From DASYTH01 sp035762905 (GTDB lineage: Bacteria > Actinomycetota > Actinomycetes > Mycobacteriales > Pseudonocardiaceae): a stretch of DNA of 64,000 nt. Positions 42,942 to 50,556 of the stretch are shown here, one piece after another. A model generated the notes under the pieces. The model was not told the DNA's origin and made no database searches. It was given only the letters and a program-made list of their open reading frames with translations. Location: NCBI RefSeq assembly GCF_035762905.1, contig NZ_DASUCC010000076.1, forward strand, positions 1 to 64,000, written 5' to 3'. The first letter of the stretch is position 1. Every line of letters starts with the position of its first letter. A program made the position numbers and the translations under genes.

Positions 42942-42959
42942 CCGGCCCAGCCGCCCTGC

Positions 42960-45900
42960 CTATGTCATCCTGCGTAGGCCGGGGCGGCTGCCGGTCGTGG
43001 CGGGGCCCAACCGGGGCGCCAGGGTGGCGACGGTCGGGTACCGGAACAGGGTCCGGATGGAGACCTCGATGGCGAGGGTCCGGCGGATCCGGCTGATGAT
43101 CCGGGTGGCCTTGAGCGAGTTGCAGCCCAGCACGAACAGGTGGTCGTCGATGCCGACCCGGTCGGCGCCGAGGACATCGGCGATCAGCTCGCACAGCGCC
43201 GACTCCACCGGGGTGCGGCCGGGGCGGTAGGCCGGGGCGTGCGCGGGAGCGGCCGGAACCGGCGCCGGGCCGAGCACGGTGCGCAGCGGATCGTCGGGCG
43301 GCAGGACGTCCAGCGTGCCGAGGGCGCGGTCGGGGCCGGCGAGTTGCCCGAGGACCGCGCGGAACCGGGTGCCGAGCCGCCGGACCGCGGGCTCGGGGAC
43401 GAGGTCGCGGTCGTGTTGCAGGATCAGCCGGCCGGGAGTGACGATCAAGGTCAGCGGGTAGCTGCCGGTGCCGACCGAGTCGATGGCGGTGATCTCGATG
43501 CCGGCCGCGGCACCGGCGCCCGGCGGGTAGGACTGGAACACCACCAGGGTGTCGAACAGGGCGTCGACACCGGCGATCCGGTGGATCTCGGTCAACCCGA
43601 GGTGCTGGTGGTCCAGCAGCGCGGTTTGCCGGATCTGCAGACCGGTCAGTAGATCGGCGATGGTGTCGCCGGGGTCGGTCCGGGCCCGCACCGGGACGGT
43701 GTTGATGAACAGGCCGACCATCGACTCCACGCCGGTGAGCTCGGCGGGGCGGCCGGCCACCGTGGCGCCGAACACCACGTCGGTCCGCCCGGTCAGCGCG
43801 GCGAGCAGGATCGCCCACGCGCCCTGCACCAGGGTGCTCGGGGTGACGCCGAGTGCGGCGGCGCCACCGGTCAGCAGCCGGGACTCGGCGGGCGACAGGT
43901 CGACCCGAACCTCGGCCACGTCGGCGGTTCGCGCCCGGGAGGCGCCGGGGACCAGCATGGTCGGGCCGGACACACCGGCAAGTTCGTCGGCCCAGGCCCG
44001 GGCGCTCTTGTCCGGGTCGCGCCGGCACAGCCAGGCCAGGAAGTCGCGGAAGCCGGGCACCGGCTCCGGTTCGTCGGCGGCGTAGAGCCGGACGAGGTCG
44101 CGCGCCAGCACCTGCTCGGACCAGCCGTCGATCAGCGCGTGGTGGGCGGTGACGACCAGGGCGGCGCGTTCGGGGCCACGGCGGAGCAGGGTCATGCGGA
44201 GCAGCGGCGGGGTGTTCGGGTCGAACCGCCGGGCCCGGTCCTCGGCGAGGAACCGGCGCACCGCGTCGTCCGGCGCGCCGGACAGGTCGATCTCCCGCCA
44301 GGGCAACGCGACCCCGTCCACCGGCACGGCCACCAACTCGTCGGCGGCATCGGTGACGAAGGCGGCCCGCAGGTTGGCGTACCGGTCCAGCACGGCCTGG
44401 CCGGCGGCCCGCAGCCGGACCGGATCCACCGGCCCGGACAGGTGGTAGACCGTCTGCAGCTGATACGCGTCGGGACCGGTGTCGGTGCGCATCGACTCGT
44501 AGAGCATCCCGGCCTGCATCGGGGTCAGCGGCCACACGTCGGCGACCCGCCGGTAGCGCAGGCGCCAGGCCGCGAGATCGGCCGGGCGCACGGTGACCAG
44601 CGGCGCCGAATCGTCCACGGTGGACTCCGTGGCGACCCGGGCCACACCGGCCAGCGCGGCCACCGACCGGAGGCCGAGAACCTGCTGCGGGGTGATCTCG
44701 ATGCCCCGGCCGCGGGCCTTGGTCACGATCTGGATGGCGCGGATGCTGTCCCCGCCGAGCGCGAGGTAGTCGTCGTCGACGCCGACCCGGTCCAGGCCGA
44801 GCACCTCGGCGTAGACCTCGGCAAGGGCCCGCTCGCGCGTGGACCGTCCAGCCCGGTACCCGGCGACCGCCCGGTCCGGCTCGGGCAGCGCGGCCCGGTC
44901 CAGCTTTCCGTTGGGCGACAACGGCAACCGGTCCAGCATCAGGAACGCGCCGGGAACCATGTACGCGGGCAGCCGGCTCGCCGCCAGTTCGCGCAGGTCG
45001 TCCTCGGACAGCCCGCCCGCCGGCACCACGTAGCCGACCAGCCGGCCGTCGCGGGCGGCCACCGCGACCTGCCGCACGCCCGGATGCGCGCGCAGCACCG
45101 CTTCGATCTCACCGAGCTCCACCCGCAGGCCGTTGATCTTGACCTGGAAGTCTTTGCGCCCCAACAACTCGATCAGTCCGTCCGGACCGAACCGGGCCAG
45201 ATCACCGGTGCGGTACAGGCGTTCGCCACGGACCTCGCCGTAGGACCAGGTGCTGAACCGCTCGGCGGTGCGCTCGGGCTGGTCGAGGTAACCACGGGCG
45301 AGACCGATGCCGGCCAGGTACAGCTCCCCCGCCACGCCCGGCGGCACCGGTGTCCCGGTGTCGTCGAGGATGTAGGTGCGCTGGTTGGCCATCGGGCGGC
45401 CGTAGGGGATGCTCGGCCAACCCGAATCGGTCGCCGTCACCTCGTAGATCGTCGAGTGGATGGACGCCTCGGTGGCGCCGCCCAGCACGATGAATCGCAC
45501 CCCGGGTGCGATCGCGCGGACCCGGTCGGCCAGCGGCACCGGCACCCAGTCGCCGCCGAGCATCGCCAGCCGCAGGTACGGCAACGCCGGACCGCCGGCC
45601 TGCTCCAGCGCCTCGACCAGCAGCCCGAGCAGGGCCGGGGCCGAGTTCCAGATCGTGACCCGGTGGCCGGCGAGCAGTTCCGCCCAGTGCCGGGGATCCC
45701 TGGTGCGGCCCGGCTCCGGGAGCACCACGGTGCCGCCTGCGCCGGTGATGCCGAGCAGTTCGTACACGGACATGTCGAAGCTCGGCGAGGACAGCGCCAG
45801 CACCGAGTCGCCCGGCCCGACCCGGAACCGGGTATTGAGGTCCGCCAGGTTGTTCACCACGCCGCGGTGGCACAGCGCGATCGGCTTGGGCGCACCGGTG

Positions 45901-46898
45901 GAGCCCGAGGTGTGGATGACGTAACACAGGTTGTCCGGCCCGGCAACGGCATCCGGGTCGTGCTCGGGCCAGCCGGACAGCGGCCGCGCGTCCCGGTCGA
46001 GCAGGATCAGCTTGCCGGCACCGGTGTCCGGCAGGTTGCCGGACACCGCCGACCGGCTGATCGTCACCGAACACGCTGTCCCCTCGACCATCGCGGCGAT
46101 CCGCGCGGCCGGGTAGTCCGGGTCGATCGGCACGTACGCGCCGCCGGCCTTCAGGATCGCGAGCACCGCCACCAGCAGACCGGGCGAGCGGTCCAGGCAC
46201 AGGCCGACCCGCACGTCCGGGCCGACCCCGAGCGCGCGCAGGTGGTGGGCCAGCCGGTTGGCCGAGGCGTTGAGCTGCCGGTAGGTCCAGCGCTGCCGGC
46301 CGTGCACGACCGCGACGGCGTTGGGCGAACGCCCCACCCAGTACTGGAAAGCCTCGTGCAGACAGGCATCGTGCGGCAGGTCGGCCTCGGTCCGGTTCCA
46401 GTCGAGCAGGACCCGGCGCAGCTCGGGGTCGGTCATCAGCCGCAGCCGGGACACCGGGCGGTCCGGGTGCGTGACGCCGTCCCACAGCAGCGTCCGGTAG
46501 TGGTCGACCAACCGCTCGACCGTGTCCCGGTTGAACAGCGCGGCGTCGTAGTGCAGTTCGACCGCCCCGTCCAGCACCCGCAGCTCGAGTTCGGCCGGCC
46601 CGGAACTCCGAACCCGGCCGATGGCGACGGCGGCGGTCAGCTCCCGCAGCGTCGACTCGCCGCCCACCCGCACCCGGACCTGCGCACCGTCCTGGCGCAG
46701 GCTGATCCGGTCCTGGCCGGTATAGCGGTAGAGCACGGCGGCGAAGCCGGCGGACACGATGTCCGCGTGCGCACCCAAGGCCAACCGGGGCAGCCGAAGC
46801 TCGGCCCGCAGCACCGCCGTGCGCCGGACCGATCCCGGCCGGCGCGGACGGTCGGCCGGCACCAGCACCGGGGGCCACGGCTGGGCGGGATGGGTCAC
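42960..46898 (-). CDS. NRPS: C(partial)-A-T-C-T
   Basis: 1312 residues from GTG with GGGAG upstream. Residues 1-165 are the C-terminal half of a condensation domain lacking HHxxxDG. The A domain (about 170-680) has YVIHTSGSTGAPK near 328, the GGATEAS motif, LYRTGDLARF and NGKLDR. T1 Ser is near 718 (LGGDSI). A complete C domain (about 785-1215) has HHALIDGW near 919. The final T has LGCNSL (Ser near 1261). No A domain precedes the last T and no thioesterase follows, so it must be loaded in trans. The A-domain pocket read by eye (about D-M-Y-A-A-L-L-I-H-K) does not match a code I know. Confidence 0.93.
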   Translation of the reverse strand: MTHPAQPWPPVLVPADRPRRPGSVRRTAVLRAELRLPRLALGAHADIVSAGFAAVLYRYTGQDRISLRQDGAQVRVRVGGESTLRELTAAVAIGRVRSSGPAELELRVLDGAVELHYDAALFNRDTVERLVDHYRTLLWDGVTHPDRPVSRLRLMTDPELRRVLLDWNRTEADLPHDACLHEAFQYWVGRSPNAVAVVHGRQRWTYRQLNASANRLAHHLRALGVGPDVRVGLCLDRSPGLLVAVLAILKAGGAYVPIDPDYPAARIAAMVEGTACSVTISRSAVSGNLPDTGAGKLILLDRDARPLSGWPEHDPDAVAGPDNLCYVIHTSGSTGAPKPIALCHRGVVNNLADLNTRFRVGPGDSVLALSSPSFDMSVYELLGITGAGGTVVLPEPGRTRDPRHWAELLAGHRVTIWNSAPALLGLLVEALEQAGGPALPYLRLAMLGGDWVPVPLADRVRAIAPGVRFIVLGGATEASIHSTIYEVTATDSGWPSIPYGRPMANQRTYILDDTGTPVPPGVAGELYLAGIGLARGYLDQPERTAERFSTWSYGEVRGERLYRTGDLARFGPDGLIELLGRKDFQVKINGLRVELGEIEAVLRAHPGVRQVAVAARDGRLVGYVVPAGGLSEDDLRELAASRLPAYMVPGAFLMLDRLPLSPNGKLDRAALPEPDRAVAGYRAGRSTRERALAEVYAEVLGLDRVGVDDDYLALGGDSIRAIQIVTKARGRGIEITPQQVLGLRSVAALAGVARVATESTVDDSAPLVTVRPADLAAWRLRYRRVADVWPLTPMQAGMLYESMRTDTGPDAYQLQTVYHLSGPVDPVRLRAAGQAVLDRYANLRAAFVTDAADELVAVPVDGVALPWREIDLSGAPDDAVRRFLAEDRARRFDPNTPPLLRMTLLRRGPERAALVVTAHHALIDGWSEQVLARDLVRLYAADEPEPVPGFRDFLAWLCRRDPDKSARAWADELAGVSGPTMLVPGASRARTADVAEVRVDLSPAESRLLTGGAAALGVTPSTLVQGAWAILLAALTGRTDVVFGATVAGRPAELTGVESMVGLFINTVPVRARTDPGDTIADLLTGLQIRQTALLDHQHLGLTEIHRIAGVDALFDTLVVFQSYPPGAGAAAGIEITAIDSVGTGSYPLTLIVTPGRLILQHDRDLVPEPAVRRLGTRFRAVLGQLAGPDRALGTLDVLPPDDPLRTVLGPAPVPAAPAHAPAYRPGRTPVESALCELIADVLGADRVGIDDHLFVLGCNSLKATRIISRIRRTLAIEVSIRTLFRYPTVATLAPRLGPATTGSRPGLRRMT

Positions 46899-46912
46899 GA
46901 TCGGGGCTCCCG

Positions 46913-46996
46913 TCAGAAGTCGTCGTCGATGCCGAACGGCAGCCGGTGCCGGGTGCGCGGGTCCGCCACCCCAGCGCGCACCCGGCTCGGTGTCAC
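46913..46996 (-). CDS. 27-codon coupled ORF between hydrolase and NRPS
   Basis: GTG start overlaps the stop of the hydrolase gene (GTGA); it ends 14 bp before the NRPS start. The translation ends in RHRLPFGIDDDF, with an Arg-rich front and an acidic aromatic tail. It is too short for an MbtH protein and has no visible homology. The ribosome site for the NRPS lies just after its stop, so it may serve only for translational coupling, but a peptide with a docking or other role cannot be excluded. Confidence 0.45.
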   Translation of the reverse strand: MTPSRVRAGVADPRTRHRLPFGIDDDF

Positions 46997-47838
46997 CGGC
47001 GAAGTTCCAGCGTGCAGCACTTCACGCTGCCACCGGCCTTGAGCAGCTCGGCCAGGTCGACGCCGATCGGCTCGAACCCGCGCTCGGCGAGCTGCCCGGC
47101 CAGCCCCACCGCCGCCTGCGGCAGGACGACGTGCCGGCCGTCGGAGAACGCGTTGAGGCCGAAGACTTCCGCGTCCGCCCGGGCGGCAAGGACCGCGTCC
47201 GGGAAGTGGGCGGCGAGCAGTTCCCGGCTCTGCTCGTCGAATGCCGGCGGGTGGTACATCACCTCGTTGTGATCGAGCACGGCCAGCGCCGTGTCCAGGT
47301 GGTAGAAGCGCGGATCGACCAGTGTCAGACTGATCACCGGGCGGCCGAAGAACTCCGCGACCTCATCGTGCGCCGCGCGTGTGGTCCGGAACCCCGTGCC
47401 GGCAAGAATCACGTCGCCGGCGAACAGGATGTCGCCCTCACCTTCGTTGACGTGCCTGGACATCCGGACGTCGGTCCAGCCGTGCTGGGCGAACCATTCC
47501 AGGTACGCCTCGGACTCGTCATGCCGCTGCGCGTGCCGAAACCGTGCCACGAGCGCCTTTCCGTCGATGACGGTGGCCCCGTTCGCGGCGAACACCATGT
47601 CGGGCAGGCCGGGCCGGGCCCCGACCAGCTCGACCTCGTGGCCCAGTTCGACGAACAGGTCGTGCAGGTACTTCCACTGATCCAGGCCACTGGCCTGGGA
47701 CGTGGGCCGGCTCGGATCCATCCACGGGTTGATGGAGTAGTTGACGTCGAAGTACGTCGGCTCACACATCAAGATGGTCCGCGGCCGAGCCGTTCTGCCG
47801 GATGTCAAGGCGTCGTCATCTGGTTGTGGCAGCACCAT
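46993..47838 (-). CDS. DDAH/arginine deiminase-like hydrolase
   Basis: 281 residues from ATG with AAGGGA upstream. The amidinotransferase-fold (pentein) features are visible: substrate loop PWMDP near residue 40, the FAANGATV stretch, EGEGDILFAG, the catalytic His in FYHLDTALAVL and the catalytic Cys near the end in GGSVKCCTLELRR. Family members hydrolyse methylarginines or arginine to citrulline. In this cluster it could feed ornithine supply or modify a guanidine-bearing residue. It follows the LmbU-like gene by 70 bp and precedes the coupled short ORF and NRPS, forming one operon. Confidence 0.82.
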   Translation of the reverse strand: MVLPQPDDDALTSGRTARPRTILMCEPTYFDVNYSINPWMDPSRPTSQASGLDQWKYLHDLFVELGHEVELVGARPGLPDMVFAANGATVIDGKALVARFRHAQRHDESEAYLEWFAQHGWTDVRMSRHVNEGEGDILFAGDVILAGTGFRTTRAAHDEVAEFFGRPVISLTLVDPRFYHLDTALAVLDHNEVMYHPPAFDEQSRELLAAHFPDAVLAARADAEVFGLNAFSDGRHVVLPQAAVGLAGQLAERGFEPIGVDLAELLKAGGSVKCCTLELRR

Positions 47839-47908
47839 AGGATTCCCTTTGCGTCGCGATTCGGAGAGTTTCATGTCGACGGGACTGACGGCGACCGCTG
47901 TTCGGGGT

Positions 47909-48580
47909 TCAGACCAGAACCTCGGCGCCCTCGACGAACTCGCTGTCCAGCGCCTCGATGGCCGCCCGGTCCAGGATCGTCAGTACCCACTGGTCAAACG
48001 CGACGCCGAGGCAGTCGGCGGCCCGGCGCCACACGCCGACCCGATGGCTGGGCACCGCGATCCGGGAGCTGATCGGCACCAGCGCCGCCGTCTCCTCCTC
48101 CTCGGCCTCGCCGACCCGTTCCTCGCGAACCGCGGACCGGAGTTGTTTCGTCGACCACATCTCCCGTTCCGCCTGATCCAGCAACCGTTCCTGCTCCTCG
48201 ATCGGCAGCGAGGCGACCTCCGCGTGATGCTGGAAGGTCAGTGCGGAGCGGCGCCGGCCGAGGTCGAACCGCCGCGCCACCCAGGCGTAGTTGCGCAGCG
48301 TCTGATACCGCAGCCCCGCACCCTGGATGGCGAGTTGATAGCAGTCGGCGTAGTGCGTCTTGCCGAACACCAACCAGTCGCCGAGCCACCATGCCGACGA
48401 GTCGACAATCCCGGACAGCTGGCGACCCGCCTTCGCCCAGTCCTCGAAGCTGAGATCCCGGGGAATCTGCAGCCCGACTCCGTTCATCCGCACCTGCCGC
48501 AGCTGTGCCGGACCCTCCATGCGCGGACGCACGTCGGGCAGGGCGACAGCCGTTCTGGCTAACTCATAAGTCTCGGCCAC
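47909..48580 (-). CDS. LmbU-family cluster activator with TTA codon
   Basis: 223 residues from GTG with GGGAGG upstream. The central region LQIPRDLSFEDWAKAGRQLSGIVDSSAWWLGDWLVFGKTHYADCY, followed by YAWVARRFDLGRRRSALTFQHHAEVASLP, is characteristic of LmbU/NovE/HrmB activators of lincomycin- and aminocoumarin-type clusters. Codon 7 is TTA (48560-48562), so translation is likely bldA-dependent. It heads the hydrolase-NRPS operon and is the most upstream gene on this strand. Confidence 0.85.
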   Translation of the reverse strand: MAETYELARTAVALPDVRPRMEGPAQLRQVRMNGVGLQIPRDLSFEDWAKAGRQLSGIVDSSAWWLGDWLVFGKTHYADCYQLAIQGAGLRYQTLRNYAWVARRFDLGRRRSALTFQHHAEVASLPIEEQERLLDQAEREMWSTKQLRSAVREERVGEAEEEETAALVPISSRIAVPSHRVGVWRRAADCLGVAFDQWVLTILDRAAIEALDSEFVEGAEVLV

Positions 48581-48621
48581 AAAACCTCCCAATTTTGTGT
48601 GCAGGGCAACCACGACGGTGC

Positions 48622-48642
48622 CGGCCCGATCGTGTCGGGCCG
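48622..48642. promoter_or_regulatory. hairpin upstream of the LmbU-type gene
   Basis: CGGCCCGA-TCGTG-TCGGGCCG is a perfect 8-bp stem in the 260-bp gap between the DUF4097 stop and the LmbU start. It may be the terminator of the DUF4097 gene's leftward transcript or an operator; its position about 200 bp beyond the DUF4097 stop favours an operator or leader element for LmbU. Confidence 0.35.
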
Positions 48643-48840
48643 CCACACCGTCCTCTCCGGACACCGCCCATGGTCCGGTCCCGGTGTCAACTGCGCCTCA
48701 AACGTCGCGGGAGCCCGCCCGGACCCTGGCTCAACCCGGTTTGGCCGTGGACGCGCCGCGACCCGGAATCGCCGGGGGTGAGCGATTCCGGGCCGCTGGC
48801 GCCGGCTGGGCTGGGGGGTACCCGACCGGAAGTGGGGTTG

Positions 48841-49533
48841 TCAGACCCGCCGGATGACGATGTCGTCGAGGTTGGTGCGGGCGCGGACCAGGATCGTGTC
48901 CGCGTAGTCCGCCGGGTTGTCGACACCGTTGAGGGTGTTGCGAACCCGGCCGAGCTTGGTGCGGACGTCGAGCCGGGCGGCCGAGCCCTCCCGAACACCG
49001 ACCTCGATCTCGCCGATGGACGTGCTGAGCACGACCGTTCCGCGGATCACCTCGGCGAGGCGGATGTCGCCGGTGGTGGTCGTGACGTCCACGTCGGCGT
49101 GCGCGCGCCGCACCAGCACGTCCCCGGTGACGCCGTTGACCCGCAGGCTGTCGGTGATCTCGCCGAGCCGGAAGTCACCGAGGTCGGAGCTGAACTCGCT
49201 CTCGCCGAGCCGGCCATCGGTGACGAACGTGCCGAGGGAGGTCCGGCCCCGAACGGTCGAACCGGTGGGCAGCTCGATGGTGATGGTGACGATTCCGAAC
49301 TTGGTGCCGCGGCCGAACTGCTGGTACCAGGGCAGCGACTGCCGGATCTCCAGAATGCCGGGCGACTGGATCAGTCGCACGCGCCGCGCGGCCTGGCGGC
49401 TGTCGTCGTTGCCCGGGTCGGCCGGGACGACCGTGACGATTGTGTCGGCGCGGTCGCTGGCAACGATCTGCACGTCCCCGACGTCCAGGTCGACGGTCAC
49501 CGCGAGCGGCCCGGGGGTGGCGTAGGTAGGCAT
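48841..49533 (-). CDS. DUF4097-type beta-strand repeat protein
   Basis: 230 residues, ATG after GGAGAG. It lacks a signal peptide and consists of regular short beta strands with repeated V/T/D/G patterns (VTVDLDVGDVQIVASD, LRVNGVTGDVLVRRAHADVDVTTTTGDIRLAEV, STSIGEIEVGV), as in DUF4097/DUF4098 beta-solenoid proteins often found near stress regulators. Function unknown. It is divergent from the thioesterase operon and has its own 17-bp operator-like palindrome 30 bp upstream. Confidence 0.82.
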   Translation of the reverse strand: MPTYATPGPLAVTVDLDVGDVQIVASDRADTIVTVVPADPGNDDSRQAARRVRLIQSPGILEIRQSLPWYQQFGRGTKFGIVTITIELPTGSTVRGRTSLGTFVTDGRLGESEFSSDLGDFRLGEITDSLRVNGVTGDVLVRRAHADVDVTTTTGDIRLAEVIRGTVVLSTSIGEIEVGVREGSAARLDVRTKLGRVRNTLNGVDNPADYADTILVRARTNLDDIVIRRV

Positions 49534-49562
49534 GCTGCTCTCCGACTCGTCCGACTTGTACG

Positions 49563-49579
49563 TCGTTCAAGTTGAACGA
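49563..49579. promoter_or_regulatory. operator palindrome of DUF4097 gene
   Basis: TCGTTCAA-G-TTGAACGA is a perfect 17-bp inverted repeat 30 bp before the leftward DUF4097 start, a strong candidate for a TetR- or PadR-type repressor site. No matching regulator gene is adjacent. Confidence 0.6.
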
Positions 49580-49588
49580 TAGGCCGGA

Positions 49589-49605
49589 CTTGGACAGTGT
49601 GCAAG
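49589..49605. promoter_or_regulatory. 17-bp palindrome, cluster operator candidate (copy 2)
   Basis: CTTGGACAGTGTGCAAG, identical to the copy before the piperazate-synthase-like gene at 15 of 17 positions. It lies 166 bp before the thioesterase gene, whose operon continues into the starter protein. Confidence 0.6.
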
Positions 49606-49770
49606 TTCGCTTCGACCTGGGCATGTTCCGCACGAGCACGGAGCATGGTGATCCGGTGGCAAGGAGCCGCGTCCGGTCGACCGGACGCGGGCCGGCTTGA
49701 CCGGCCGGCCGGCGCGGCCGAACCTGGGGAAGATCACGGCTTGAGTTTCGCCGGTTGAATAAGGTGGCAG

Positions 49771-50556
49771 ATGAATCCGTTGGAAAACCGGGAACTCCTT
49801 CCGGAGAGCCCCTATATCTGGCGGGCGCGTAATCCGGCGCACACGCACCGGTTGATTTGCTTTCCGCACGCCGGGGCGGGTGCCACCGCATTTTCCGACT
49901 GGGTTCCGTTTCTGCCACCCGAAATCGAGCTGGTCGCTGTTCAGCTGCCCGGCCGGCAGAACCGCATCGCCGAGGAACCCTTTGTGGACACCGGTCCGCT
50001 CCTCACCGTGCTCACCCACGCGCTGCGCCCCGTGCTGGACGGCCGGTTCGCCTTCTTCGGACACTCCGGCGGCGCGGCGCTGGCCTACGAACTGGCCACG
50101 GCGCTGCGGTCCCGCGGCCGCCGCGGACCGGAGCAGCTGTTCCTGTCCGCCCGGCCGGCCCCGCACACGACCGAAATCCGGCAGCTGCACGATCTTTCCG
50201 ACGACGAGCTCCTGGCCGAGTTGGTCGCGCTCGGCGGCATCGAGAACGAGATCGCCGAAGACCGGGACGTGATGGCCGCGCTGCTGCCGCTGCTCCGAAC
50301 CGACTTCGGGCTGTGGGAACGGCACCGCAGCACCCCGCGGGCTCCGCTGGACTGCCCGATCACCGTGCTGTGCGGGACCTCCGATCCGCGCGCCCCACTG
50401 GAGACAGTGGACGAATGGCGCGCGCACACCACCGCCGGGTTCAGCACCAGGTTCTACCCCGGCGGACACTTCTACTTCCTGGAGTGGACCGCCGACGTGG
50501 TCCGCCATATGTGCGGTCGGCTGCTGGCGGCCACGACGGACCGGAAGACCGCATGA
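49771..50556 (+). CDS. type II thioesterase
   Basis: 261 residues. Alpha/beta hydrolase with the opening LICFPHAGAGATAFSDW, nucleophile elbow FFGHSGGAALAYE (Ser near residue 94), acid near CGTSDPRAP and catalytic His in GGHFYFLEW (near 231). These repair enzymes remove wrong acyl groups from NRPS/PKS carriers. As the window's synthetases carry no terminal TE, it may also release product. Its ATGA overlap couples it to the starter protein. Confidence 0.92.
   Translation: MNPLENRELLPESPYIWRARNPAHTHRLICFPHAGAGATAFSDWVPFLPPEIELVAVQLPGRQNRIAEEPFVDTGPLLTVLTHALRPVLDGRFAFFGHSGGAALAYELATALRSRGRRGPEQLFLSARPAPHTTEIRQLHDLSDDELLAELVALGGIENEIAEDRDVMAALLPLLRTDFGLWERHRSTPRAPLDCPITVLCGTSDPRAPLETVDEWRAHTTAGFSTRFYPGGHFYFLEWTADVVRHMCGRLLAATTDRKTA

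Noticed and set aside
46899..46992. MbtH-like gene next to the first NRPS
   Set aside because: The space is too short and the 27-codon frame has none of the conserved Trp/Pro pattern of MbtH proteins.
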